Source: a virus
IMG/VR virus record: IMGVR_UViG_3300010430_006923
Location: 1-36,926 of that record
Direction: 5' to 3' (one strand)
Length of the DNA: 36,926 bases
The stretch's first letter is position 1; each line of letters begins with the position of its first letter. Positions 15,572-22,132 of the stretch are shown here, piece after piece. Below the pieces are notes generated by a model. It searched no databases, was not told where the DNA came from, and saw only the letters and a program-made list of their open reading frames with translations. The position numbers and the translations under genes were made by a program.

Positions 15572-16173
15572 GGTTTTACGGGTAGGAGCGCCTTGGATAG
15601 GCGGCTGTAGATCTGTCGGTGCCTCTGGTCCATCTTCCGGGCAACGTAAACAGCGATGTCCGCCACCTGCTCGTTCTCGACCTTGCGGAGAGTTCCGCGT
15701 CTGCGGGACTGGATACGGGCGCCTTCGAGAAAGCCCTGAATTCGGACGGATGGGTTTCGCACGCCGAGCGCCGTATTTATGACGGCCTGACCGATCCTAG
15801 ATCTCTTTGCTGCCCGACTGTGAGCTCCGAGCGTTAATCGCTGGCCCTTTTTCAACCTTCTCCACTTTGGAAGGTAGAACTCGAAAGCAAGAAACTTGGC
15901 CGATTTCGCCCTGGCATCCACTTCCTCCTCAAACGTCAAGCGACGCCCTTTTTTGTCGCGACGGCGGCGGATGGCGTAGCCGAGGCTGATGCCCTCTTGC
16001 TTAATGTCTTCACGCGCCGGGGCCATTTCCGCGAACCGGCGGAAAAGGGCGTAGCGGAAGCGGTACGCCCGGCTCTCGATGAGCGGGCCCAATTCCTTCG
16101 AGGTGTAGCGCAGCTGCGTCTTGAGGGCCTCCTCAAGGTGCGGCAGTCCTGAGTGTACTCCGTCCTTGGCCAT
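15568..16173 (-). CDS. HK97 gp10-like / gpZ-like minor tail or neck protein
   Basis: A 201-residue, very basic protein (RRRRDKKGRR, KWRRLKKGQR, AKRSRIG, QSRRRGTLR). Its place between the head-tail connector and tail terminator is that of HK97 gp10 or lambda gpZ proteins, which help join tail to head. The C-terminus (NEQVADIAVYVARKMDQRHRQIYSRLSKALL) is helical. The middle of the gene (about 15770-15930) is less GC-rich than its surroundings. ATG 16173 lies one base after the upstream stop. No motif is decisive. Confidence 0.5.
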   Translation of the reverse strand: MAKDGVHSGLPHLEEALKTQLRYTSKELGPLIESRAYRFRYALFRRFAEMAPAREDIKQEGISLGYAIRRRRDKKGRRLTFEEEVDARAKSAKFLAFEFYLPKWRRLKKGQRLTLGAHSRAAKRSRIGQAVINTALGVRNPSVRIQGFLEGARIQSRRRGTLRKVENEQVADIAVYVARKMDQRHRQIYSRLSKALLPVKP

Positions 16174-16174
16174 G

Positions 16175-16507
16175 CTAGGAAATGTCGTGGGTCTCGCAGT
16201 CGTGGATGGCCACCGGGTTGGAGGGGGAGGAACGCCTAGTCCCGACCCGCACCCGCACGGTGCCCGCAGCGTTCTCGAAGTAGTCCCCCGCCTTGAGAGG
16301 CGAAGCGAGGTCCCCCGGCACGTAGCGAAACGTGTAGCGGGAGGCCGGTGGCGCCGCCCGGGAGGCTTTCCCGGGCGGCGGTGGCTCCTCGTAGGAGGAG
16401 ACTACCCCAATGAACGACTGTTCGCTAAAAACATAGTCCTCCCCTCCCGAGCTTTTGGCTTGGGCCTTGAAGGCGGCGGCGTGCGCTTGGAGAGGGGCGG
16501 ACATCAT
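16175..16507 (-). CDS. Small head-tail connector protein
   Basis: A 110-residue protein between the capsid-side genes and the neck genes. The C-terminal half, RYTFRYVPGDLASPLKAGDYFENAAGTVRVRVG, forms a compact beta-rich unit with a central Gly-Asp-Tyr-Phe turn, similar in style to lambda gpFII / head-completion proteins. Two consecutive ATG codons (16507 and 16504) are possible starts; the second makes a TGATG junction with the upstream stop. Assigned from context. Confidence 0.5.
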   Translation of the reverse strand: MMSAPLQAHAAAFKAQAKSSGGEDYVFSEQSFIGVVSSYEEPPPPGKASRAAPPASRYTFRYVPGDLASPLKAGDYFENAAGTVRVRVGTRRSSPSNPVAIHDCETHDIS

Positions 16508-17007
16508 TCTGGAAGAGCGTCCCCGTCTTCCGGAGGCGTATCCTTTTTCTGGTTATCCTCTACGGGATCGGCGTCGCCAGGGCTGGAGTCTGCGCCCTCG
16601 GGCGAGTCTCCAACTCCGCTGGGCTGTTGCGGATCCGCGTCCGGGCCGGGGGGCTCCTCCGTCGAGTCGGCGCGCTGCAGGCCGTAGGCCTCTAGCTCCT
16701 CGTCGGAAACTTCCTTGAGAGTCTCTGCGGCAGCGAGCCGCTGGGCGGCCTTCTGCTCGATCTCCCGCCGCTCAGCAAGCTGCTGGGGCGTGAGCACCTC
16801 GGGTCTGGGCTTGTCCGGAAGGGCGCTCCGCTTGTGGAAAATCCCTTTTCCAACATGGCGGAAGGCGATTCCCTTCACGTACTTGCTTTTCCCCGAGAGC
16901 TCCTTGTCCACGGCGGCGATCGCCTTTTCGGCATCGTCTCCGACGTAGAGGGACTTGACGGCAGTCTCCTGCTCATCCAAGCCCAAAGCTATCACGAATC
17001 GCTTCAT
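16504..17007 (-). CDS. Hypothetical head-region protein with acidic tail
   Basis: A 167-residue protein of unknown family following the major capsid gene. The first 60 residues look folded (FVIALGLDEQETAVKSLYVGDDAEKAIAAVDKEL). A helical QQLAERREIEQKAAQRLAAAETLKEV segment follows. From about residue 110 the rest is a disordered acidic tail rich in Pro, Asp, Glu and Ser. This layout, a folded head with an acidic disordered tail, is common in capsid-associated and scaffolding-like proteins. The start ATG 17007 has ACACCA in its leader and no Shine-Dalgarno site. Confidence 0.6.
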   Translation of the reverse strand: MKRFVIALGLDEQETAVKSLYVGDDAEKAIAAVDKELSGKSKYVKGIAFRHVGKGIFHKRSALPDKPRPEVLTPQQLAERREIEQKAAQRLAAAETLKEVSDEELEAYGLQRADSTEEPPGPDADPQQPSGVGDSPEGADSSPGDADPVEDNQKKDTPPEDGDALPE

Positions 17008-17031
17008 CTTCTATGGTGTCGCGATTGCGGT

Positions 17032-17946
17032 CTAGGCGCTGACCTGGCGGACGCCGGAGCTGCCGTCGAGCTTCTTGCCGCCGTAGAGCCAGGTGAGGTC
17101 CATCTGGAGATCGCCGTTGGCCCAGTTGTACCAGTAGCGGTACATCATCTGCAGCTTGGACCGGGGGTCCGTCACCACGTCGAGGATGCCGCCGGCGTTT
17201 CCGAGCTTGTCGAAGTACTCCTCCGGCTTGGTCGGGATGGTGCTGGCGAAGGCGAGGGCCCGGCGGGTGCCGTAGAAGCCGATCAGGTTCTCCGCCGTGG
17301 GCAGGTCCTCGTAGGCGAATACGCGGTCGTAGCCCTTGATGTCGGTGATGACGTCGTGGCGGTGGTCGGGGCCGCTGGAGCGGTAGTCGCGGCTGACCGT
17401 GCGCTCGTCGTCGGAGAACTCGTCCCAGACCGGGCCGGACATGATGCCGAAGCGCCCCATCGGGTGGGCCTTGAGGGTGCGCAGGGCCGAATTGGCGTCG
17501 GTCAGCACGGTGAAGTTCGAGTTCGTCGCCGTCTTGATGAACTCGGTCGGGAAGTTCGCGACCGTGATGAGCCCGAGCAGGTAGTCGCAGGCCGCCTTGC
17601 CCAGGGCGTGGGCCGCGTTGTCGACGTTTTCCTGATACACGTTGCCCTCGTTGGTCACGCGCTCGGCTTCGGTGGTCGCTATCGAGACGTGCTCGTGGCG
17701 GTCGATCACCACGTCCACGAGGTCGTAGTCGAGCCCCTGGTTCTCGTAGGTCCCGTTGAAGGTCTGGGCGCTGAGCTCCTTGGTGATTTTTATCTGGGCG
17801 GTCTGGCCCTTCTTCAGCGGTTTCTCGCTGAAGCCGGTGGCGATACTGGCTAGTACCGGATATTCCCGGACGAGCGCCTGCAAGACGTCCCGGGCTACGA
17901 TTTTAGGAGTCGAGGCCCCTATTGAAGTGTTTGGATTGGCTGGCAT
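17032..17946 (-). CDS. Major capsid protein
   Basis: A 304-residue protein placed directly after the scaffold gene, which is where the HK97-fold major capsid protein is expected. It starts with a short flexible arm and ARDVLQALVREYPVLASIATGF, then KKGQTAQIKITKELSAQTFNG, a region resembling P22 gp5-like coat proteins. A long helical spine follows (YQENVDNAAHALGKAACDYLLGLITV). The closing part, SKLQMMYRYWYNWANGDLQMDLTWLYGGKKL, is strand-rich. There is no separate delta domain, in keeping with a free scaffold protein upstream. The leader has no Shine-Dalgarno site but contains ACACCA. Confidence 0.82.
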   Translation of the reverse strand: MPANPNTSIGASTPKIVARDVLQALVREYPVLASIATGFSEKPLKKGQTAQIKITKELSAQTFNGTYENQGLDYDLVDVVIDRHEHVSIATTEAERVTNEGNVYQENVDNAAHALGKAACDYLLGLITVANFPTEFIKTATNSNFTVLTDANSALRTLKAHPMGRFGIMSGPVWDEFSDDERTVSRDYRSSGPDHRHDVITDIKGYDRVFAYEDLPTAENLIGFYGTRRALAFASTIPTKPEEYFDKLGNAGGILDVVTDPRSKLQMMYRYWYNWANGDLQMDLTWLYGGKKLDGSSGVRQVSA

Positions 17947-17987
17947 TTTATATGGATTTCAGGTTGGTGTTGAAGTGGTGGAGGCGG

Positions 17988-18560
17988 CTAGTTCTTGGAA
18001 AGGTCCGTACGCAGTTTGCTGATACGGGCGTAGAGCGCTTCGGCCTTGTGGATGTCCGTCTCCTCCTGGTACTGCTTGGCGAGCTGCTGCAGCTCCTCCT
18101 GCGGAGTGAGGGCGTCGTCGTCGCCGCCGTTCGGGGCGAGGCTGGCCGGCTCGATCCCCGAGGCGTTGCGCCGCAGCTCGTCGGCAGCGGCCTTGGCCTT
18201 GAGCGCCGCTGCCTGGGCTTCCAGGTCGGGCTTTTCCGAGTCGGCATCCGCATCCGCGCCGCCCTCGGGCTTGGTGGAGAGGGCGCCGAACGCCTTCTCG
18301 TAGGCCCCCACTTTCGCGTTGGCTATGGCCAGGTCCGCTTCCGCCTGGGAGGCTTTCTCCTGGGAGGCCGTTAGCTTGTCCTGCGTATCGGACAGCTCGG
18401 TGGCGGTGGCGTCGTGGTCGGCTTTGGGCACGTAGCTCTTGCCGAGCTCGGCTTTCAGGTCCTCCTCGGAGGAAATGGCGCCCAGGTCGATCCCGAGCGG
18501 CTGGAATGCGGCCTTGAGGCCGTTAAGGTGTTGTTTCAGTGATCCGTTGAAGATGGACAT
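17988..18560 (-). CDS. Capsid scaffolding protein
   Basis: A 190-residue acidic, almost wholly helical protein between the S49 protease and the major capsid gene. It has the usual scaffold build: coiled coil at about residues 55-95 (ATELSDTQDKLTASQEKASQAEADLAIANAKVG), a disordered Ala/Asp/Glu-rich middle, and a helical C-terminus (ALTPQEELQQLAKQYQEETDIHKAEALYARISKLRTDL) that probably binds coat protein. I start it at ATG 18560 (MSIFNG); the frame upstream is only an open shadow. The S49 protease next door is the likely enzyme that removes it. Confidence 0.8.
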   Translation of the reverse strand: MSIFNGSLKQHLNGLKAAFQPLGIDLGAISSEEDLKAELGKSYVPKADHDATATELSDTQDKLTASQEKASQAEADLAIANAKVGAYEKAFGALSTKPEGGADADADSEKPDLEAQAAALKAKAAADELRRNASGIEPASLAPNGGDDDALTPQEELQQLAKQYQEETDIHKAEALYARISKLRTDLSKN

Positions 18561-18588
18561 GGCTGTTGGTGTTTTCGGTGTGTTGAGG

Positions 18589-19416
18589 TTAAGCCGCTGC
18601 CGTCTCTGCAAGTCGGGCGTAGGCCGTATTGAAATTCTCGATATGGTCGATAAGCCCCGCTTCCAGGGCCTCCGGAGCGTCCAGCCCCTGGCCAAGCATG
18701 GCCCCGGGGTCGACGTCGCGACGGTTAAGCACGTGCGAGACGAAGTCCTCTTTCGCCACATTGACGATGCGCTGCACTTCCTCCCGATGCTCGCCTTCCA
18801 GCGTGGGGCCCGCCCCGATGCCCTTAAGTGGGGAACCGTCCGAGATGACGGGATCCCACTTGGCCCCGAACGCTTCCCAAAGACCGGAAAGGTCCACCCA
18901 CGGGACGATCGTCCCGATGGACCCCTCGACCGACGACTCGGTACCGGAGATGAACGCGGCTCCCGCGCTCAGGTAGAATGCGGCGGAAGCGACGAGCCCA
19001 GAAGAGTGGACCGCCCATGGAATCTCCAGGGCGTCCAGAAAATGGGCCGCTTCGGGCAATCCGTGCACGGACCCGCCCGGGCTGTCGACAGCGAGCAGAA
19101 TCGCCTTGGCTCCACGGTCCACCAGCTCTTCGACTTCCGCGACGATGTCGTCGTAGTCGGTCATCCCCAGCATCTTGTCGAGAGGGCTAAGCCCCTTCGC
19201 GAGGCCGCCCATCACATGGGCTATGCCTATGCCCGACTTGTCGAGGGTCGGCTCCGGGCGCTGGTTTATGAAAAGCGAAATATGCCGCTTGAGCCAGTCG
19301 TGGTCTCCGGCCTGCGTATCCACCTTGGCGATATAGGACTGTCGCAGATTGACAAGATCCAGATAGAATCTCGGCTGGATGTGCCAAACGGAGGCGGCTT
19401 GTACTAGGGCATTCAT
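18589..19416 (-). CDS. S49-family prohead protease
   Basis: A 275-residue serine peptidase of the SppA/S49 group, equivalent to lambda gpC. DSPGGSV (111-117) provides the oxyanion region. SGLVASAAFYLSAG carries the nucleophile Ser144. SVEGSIGTI matches the family's GSIGV strand. SDGSPLKG places the general base at Lys198. It would cleave scaffold and capsid proteins during head maturation. There is no long C-terminal scaffold extension; scaffold is a separate gene. The start at 19416 (MNALVQ) overlaps the portal stop by one base (TAATG). Confidence 0.87.
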   Translation of the reverse strand: MNALVQAASVWHIQPRFYLDLVNLRQSYIAKVDTQAGDHDWLKRHISLFINQRPEPTLDKSGIGIAHVMGGLAKGLSPLDKMLGMTDYDDIVAEVEELVDRGAKAILLAVDSPGGSVHGLPEAAHFLDALEIPWAVHSSGLVASAAFYLSAGAAFISGTESSVEGSIGTIVPWVDLSGLWEAFGAKWDPVISDGSPLKGIGAGPTLEGEHREEVQRIVNVAKEDFVSHVLNRRDVDPGAMLGQGLDAPEALEAGLIDHIENFNTAYARLAETAAA

Positions 19417-20936
19417 TACGCGGCTTCTTTTTTCTCCTTTTCGTCTTCCTTCTCCTGGTCGCTCTCGCGGCCGGAGAGCTCGGGGGCGGTGCCCACGGCT
19501 TCGGATGCCTGGTCCTTGGAGGGGTGGGTCAGATCGAGCTCGGAGTAGAACTCCAGCTCGGACTTGGTCTGCTTCGCCTCGGCCTTCCAGAATTTGCCGC
19601 GACGGGCGTGGTAGGCCTGCAGGGTCAGGAGGCCCTGCTTGACGAGTTTGATGTCGATGTTGGCGTCGCGGCCCTTGTCGATGGTGACGACGGGAGCGCC
19701 GGGGACGATGTCCACCTTCCACCAGTCCTTGACCGGCTTGATCTCGCCCATGGCTATTCCTGCGAGAATCGTGAACTGGTAGAAGCGGAGGGTGTCGCGC
19801 TCCTCGCTGCGCTGCCAGTCCTCGCAAGCCGCGTTGATGCGGTTCTGGATCGCCCGCTGCGAAGCGGAGCTGATCCCGGACGGGTTCCAGCTAAACTCGT
19901 AGGGCATGCCGCAGCCCGCAGTGACGTTGCGCCCAAGCCAGTCGAGAAACCCCATGAAAGCGGGGGACGGCCGGTTGGAGGCGAAGGCCTCCAGGCGCTC
20001 GTTCTGGGCCAGGCGGATCACCTCGGAGCCGGTCACTTTCTCCAGCGGGATGGCCGGGTCCAGCTCGTCGGGCTCGGGTTCGTCGGGATGCCCCAGAAAC
20101 TCCTCGTCGGTGACTCCGAGATCGTCGTCGTCATTCTCGACCAAAGCGCGGTTGGTAATGACGCGGCTGATACGCCCGTGGTCCTTCACGGTGGCCTTCT
20201 CCAGGGCCAGTATGTCCAGCTGGTCATGCAGGTCCGGTATCCCGTGGGCCAGGCAGGTGACGCCCCGGGACTGGTCGCCGTCCTCCAGCAGGAACGACTG
20301 CAGGACGAAATTCGCCGGGTAGGTCTTGCCGCCGTTGCGGGTCTTGACCCGGTAGGCCACGTGGCGGTCGAATCGGTTGCGGCGGACGCCGTCCTTCCAG
20401 CGATCGTCTGCTGAGTCGAGGTCGAAGTTGCCCACGTTGTGCGAGCGAACCATCTGGAACTGCGGCCAGCCGGACTCGCTCAAGGTCAGAATCGTGTGGG
20501 CGTCCCCGTCGAAGAACTTCATGCCCACCTTGAGAAACTGGTACTGGTGCCAGCTCACCTTGCCGGACAGGTCGGCGATCTTCTGGGCCCGGTTGAAAAA
20601 GTCGAAGTACTCCTCGTTCCGGCGGTCGTTGCTGGTGGCCGGTATCGGGAAGAGGCCGGGGCCGATCGAGTGGCGGGCCAAATCCTTGGCCATGGCGCGG
20701 GGCAGGCCGATGTTCTTTCGCATCCAGCGGGCCTTGCGCATGAGCTCCGACCGCGTGTACCCGCTGACCTCGCTCGGGGCGTCCATGACGAAGTCCATGA
20801 TCGCGCTGCGCCCCTTCGTGAAACGGGCCCCGATGTATCCGCCATCGTAGGACGAACGGCGGACCCGGGAGGCGGTTCCGATGCGGGCGACCGGCTTGCT
20901 GCGCCCGTCGTATAGGTATCGGGGCGTGGCCGTCAT
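19416..20936 (-). CDS. Portal protein (lambda gpB family)
   Basis: A 506-residue portal protein, the dodecameric DNA channel at the capsid vertex. The N-terminal region YDGGYIGARFTKGRSAIMDF, then ELMRKARWMRKNIGLPRAMAKDLARHSIGPGL, follows the phage_portal_2 pattern. SGISSASQRAIQNRINAACEDWQ corresponds to the conserved C-terminal helical region. The last 25 residues are a highly charged Glu/Lys tail. The start is ATG 20936, which overlaps the upstream stop (ATGA); upstream residues in the frame are out-of-frame shadow. The order gpW-like, portal, S49 protease is as in lambda. Confidence 0.88.
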   Translation of the reverse strand: MTATPRYLYDGRSKPVARIGTASRVRRSSYDGGYIGARFTKGRSAIMDFVMDAPSEVSGYTRSELMRKARWMRKNIGLPRAMAKDLARHSIGPGLFPIPATSNDRRNEEYFDFFNRAQKIADLSGKVSWHQYQFLKVGMKFFDGDAHTILTLSESGWPQFQMVRSHNVGNFDLDSADDRWKDGVRRNRFDRHVAYRVKTRNGGKTYPANFVLQSFLLEDGDQSRGVTCLAHGIPDLHDQLDILALEKATVKDHGRISRVITNRALVENDDDDLGVTDEEFLGHPDEPEPDELDPAIPLEKVTGSEVIRLAQNERLEAFASNRPSPAFMGFLDWLGRNVTAGCGMPYEFSWNPSGISSASQRAIQNRINAACEDWQRSEERDTLRFYQFTILAGIAMGEIKPVKDWWKVDIVPGAPVVTIDKGRDANIDIKLVKQGLLTLQAYHARRGKFWKAEAKQTKSELEFYSELDLTHPSKDQASEAVGTAPELSGRESDQEKEDEKEKKEAA

Positions 20937-21343
20937 AGCGGGATGCCCAGGTAGCTGGGTGCGGTCTTCTTGCGGCGGCGGAGGATCAGCCTCAGCCGCT
21001 TGATGGCGCGGAGGTTCAGGGTGTCCTTCTGCTGGGTGGTCAGGGCGTCCCAGCCCTCGTAGACGTCCTTCGGGTTGATCGCCTCGATCGCGGCCAAAAA
21101 CCGCGTGGCGTGCCGGATCAGGCCGTCCTGGTCGAACTGCCCGTCGATGCGGTAGGAGAAGGCGACACCCTCGATGTTGGAGGAGAGGACGACTCCCGAA
21201 CCGTCCTTGCGGGTATCGAAGCTGGAGTTGGCGAACGCGTTGACCTTCAGCCGGACAACCTCGCAGTCCGTTTCCCACTCGTTGGAGTCATCCTGGAGGA
21301 AACGGCGCACGAATGCCTGGTAGGAATCGAAAGCGCTGGCCAT
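20933..21343 (-). CDS. Head gene in gpW position, unknown family
   Basis: A 136-residue protein immediately before the portal. Lambda gpW, the head-tail joining protein, sits here, but gpW is only about 70 residues, so this may be a different or longer protein. The N-terminal half is polar (FDSYQAFVRRFLQDDSNEWETDCEVVRLKV). The C-terminus is very basic (LNLRAIKRLRLILRRRKKTAPS), suggesting contact with DNA. It is the first gene of the head operon after the 0.8-kb gap. A duplicated promoter-like unit lies 45-140 bases upstream. Confidence 0.6.
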   Translation of the reverse strand: MASAFDSYQAFVRRFLQDDSNEWETDCEVVRLKVNAFANSSFDTRKDGSGVVLSSNIEGVAFSYRIDGQFDQDGLIRHATRFLAAIEAINPKDVYEGWDALTTQQKDTLNLRAIKRLRLILRRRKKTAPSYLGIPL

Positions 21344-21387
21344 ATATAAATGGCCGGTTTTTCTACTTTTCGGGGTCTAAATCCCGA

Positions 21388-21483
21388 TCTCTACACGTCT
21401 ACACTCCTGACTATCAACGAGATAAAAATCTCAAAAAATCCTCTCTACACGTTTACACCGTCTACACTCCTGACAGTCAACGA
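21388..21483 (-). promoter_or_regulatory. Duplicated promoter-like unit upstream of head operon
   Basis: Two diverged copies of a roughly 33-42-base unit lie at 21388-21420 and 21442-21483. On the minus strand each contains TTGA, then GTCAGGAGTGTAGACG, then TGTAGAGA. In the upstream copy TTGACT (21475-21480) and TGTAAA (21452-21457) are 17 bases apart; in the other TTGATA (21412-21417) and TGTAGA (21390-21395) are 16 apart. The copies therefore look like sigma70-type promoters for the head genes. A GAGAT-AAAA-ATCTC inverted repeat (21419-21432) lies between them. Alternatively the repeats are packaging or regulator-binding sites. Confidence 0.4.
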
Positions 21484-21577
21484 CTTAAGTTTTTCCGCAA
21501 TGTTTAACAAAACCGTAAAACCAGCTCAAACCTCTTTCGGTCAGGGGGTTGGGAAGAATCGGCTGTCGAAGCGGAAA

Positions 21578-21644
21578 CCCCTCGCCCGCCCAGTTACCAT
21601 CTGCCTTGCGGAGCCCTAGCGGCCCCCCAATCACGGGCGAGGGG
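21578..21644. repeat. 11-bp perfect inverted repeat in the terminase-head gap
   Basis: The arms CCCCTCGCCCG (21578-21588) and CGGGCGAGGGG (21634-21644) are exact reverse complements separated by 45 bases, which include a C-run (21623-21628). The stretch lies in the non-coding gap between terminase and head genes. It could be a structured RNA leader or part of a cos/packaging site; neither is proven. Confidence 0.4.
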
Positions 21645-21692
21645 GAATGCGCGGTTTCTAAGTATTTCCGCGTAGCTGTCAAGAGGGAAGAG

Positions 21693-21803
21693 TCAGCCGG
21701 AGAGCCAGCGCCAGAGGCGGCGAAGCCGGTCCCGCCAGCGCCGGAAGAGCCGGGCAACCGGACCCGGTCGCTTCGCATTGTAGGGCGCGGGGTCTTCAGT
21801 CAT
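21693..21803 (-). CDS. Possible 36-residue Arg/Trp-rich cationic peptide
   Basis: A short frame starting at ATG 21803 encodes 36 residues: an acidic start (MTEDPAPYNAKRPGPV) followed by a strongly amphipathic basic helix ARLFRRWRDRLRRLWRWLSG. It lies in the gap between terminase and the head operon, in the direction of transcription. No Shine-Dalgarno site precedes it, and it overlaps another open frame (21485-21778) that I consider random. The helix could act on membranes or nucleic acid. Reality of the gene is uncertain. Confidence 0.3.
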   Translation of the reverse strand: MTEDPAPYNAKRPGPVARLFRRWRDRLRRLWRWLSG

Positions 21804-21828
21804 GTTTTTCAATTCAGGCCCAAGGCCC

Positions 21829-21863
21829 GCGCCGGGTCAATCGCGCCGCGATTTACCGGGCGC
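21829..21863. repeat. 35-bp near-perfect palindrome
   Basis: The arms at 21829-21845 and 21847-21863 pair at 15 of 17 positions around a single central base, with the core AATCGCG-C-CGCGATT. It lies in the GC-rich middle of the gap between terminase and head genes. No U-run follows on either strand, so it is not an ordinary terminator. A dimeric-protein binding site or packaging site is more likely. Confidence 0.45.
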
Positions 21864-21937
21864 GCCTCCCACGGTTGCGCCTTTCGACCGGAGCGCAGCG
21901 CAGGGAGAATGGCGCGGCTGTGACAAAACCAATCGAT

Positions 21938-22111
21938 TCAAAGAACAGGGTCTTTGATCTCATCGTTCGGGGATTGATGAGTTTTAATTTCCAGTCTTCG
22001 CGTCTCTTCGCGTTCCTCTTGCACCCAAAACCAGGCCATTGCCCAGACCGCCAAAGCGATGGCGAGCCACTTGAAATCGATTTTGTAGTTGTTCCCGTGT
22101 ACTGTTTTCAT
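21938..22111 (-). CDS. 57-residue single-pass membrane protein
   Basis: A small gene directly after the large terminase, 21 bases downstream of its stop. It encodes MKTVHGNNYKIDFKW, then a hydrophobic segment WLAIALAVWAMAWFWV (about residues 15-30), then a charged helix (QEEREETRRLEIK) and a polar tail ending NDEIKDPVL. The clean pattern of hydrophobic segment plus charged flank argues for a real gene. Topology would be N-in, short cytoplasmic head and charged tail outside, or the reverse. The function is unknown; a holin or spanin-like role is possible. Confidence 0.6.
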   Translation of the reverse strand: MKTVHGNNYKIDFKWLAIALAVWAMAWFWVQEEREETRRLEIKTHQSPNDEIKDPVL

Positions 22112-22132
22112 TCGTATTCGAATTTCGGTTAC

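Noticed and set aside
21419-21432. Hairpin GAGAT-AAAA-ATCTC as a terminator
   Set aside because: The stem is only five base pairs and no T-run follows on either strand.
21485-21778. A 97-residue minus-strand frame in the terminase-head gap
   Set aside because: Its composition is unlike the phage's proteins, it has no ribosome site, and it crosses the inverted repeat. It is more likely non-coding.
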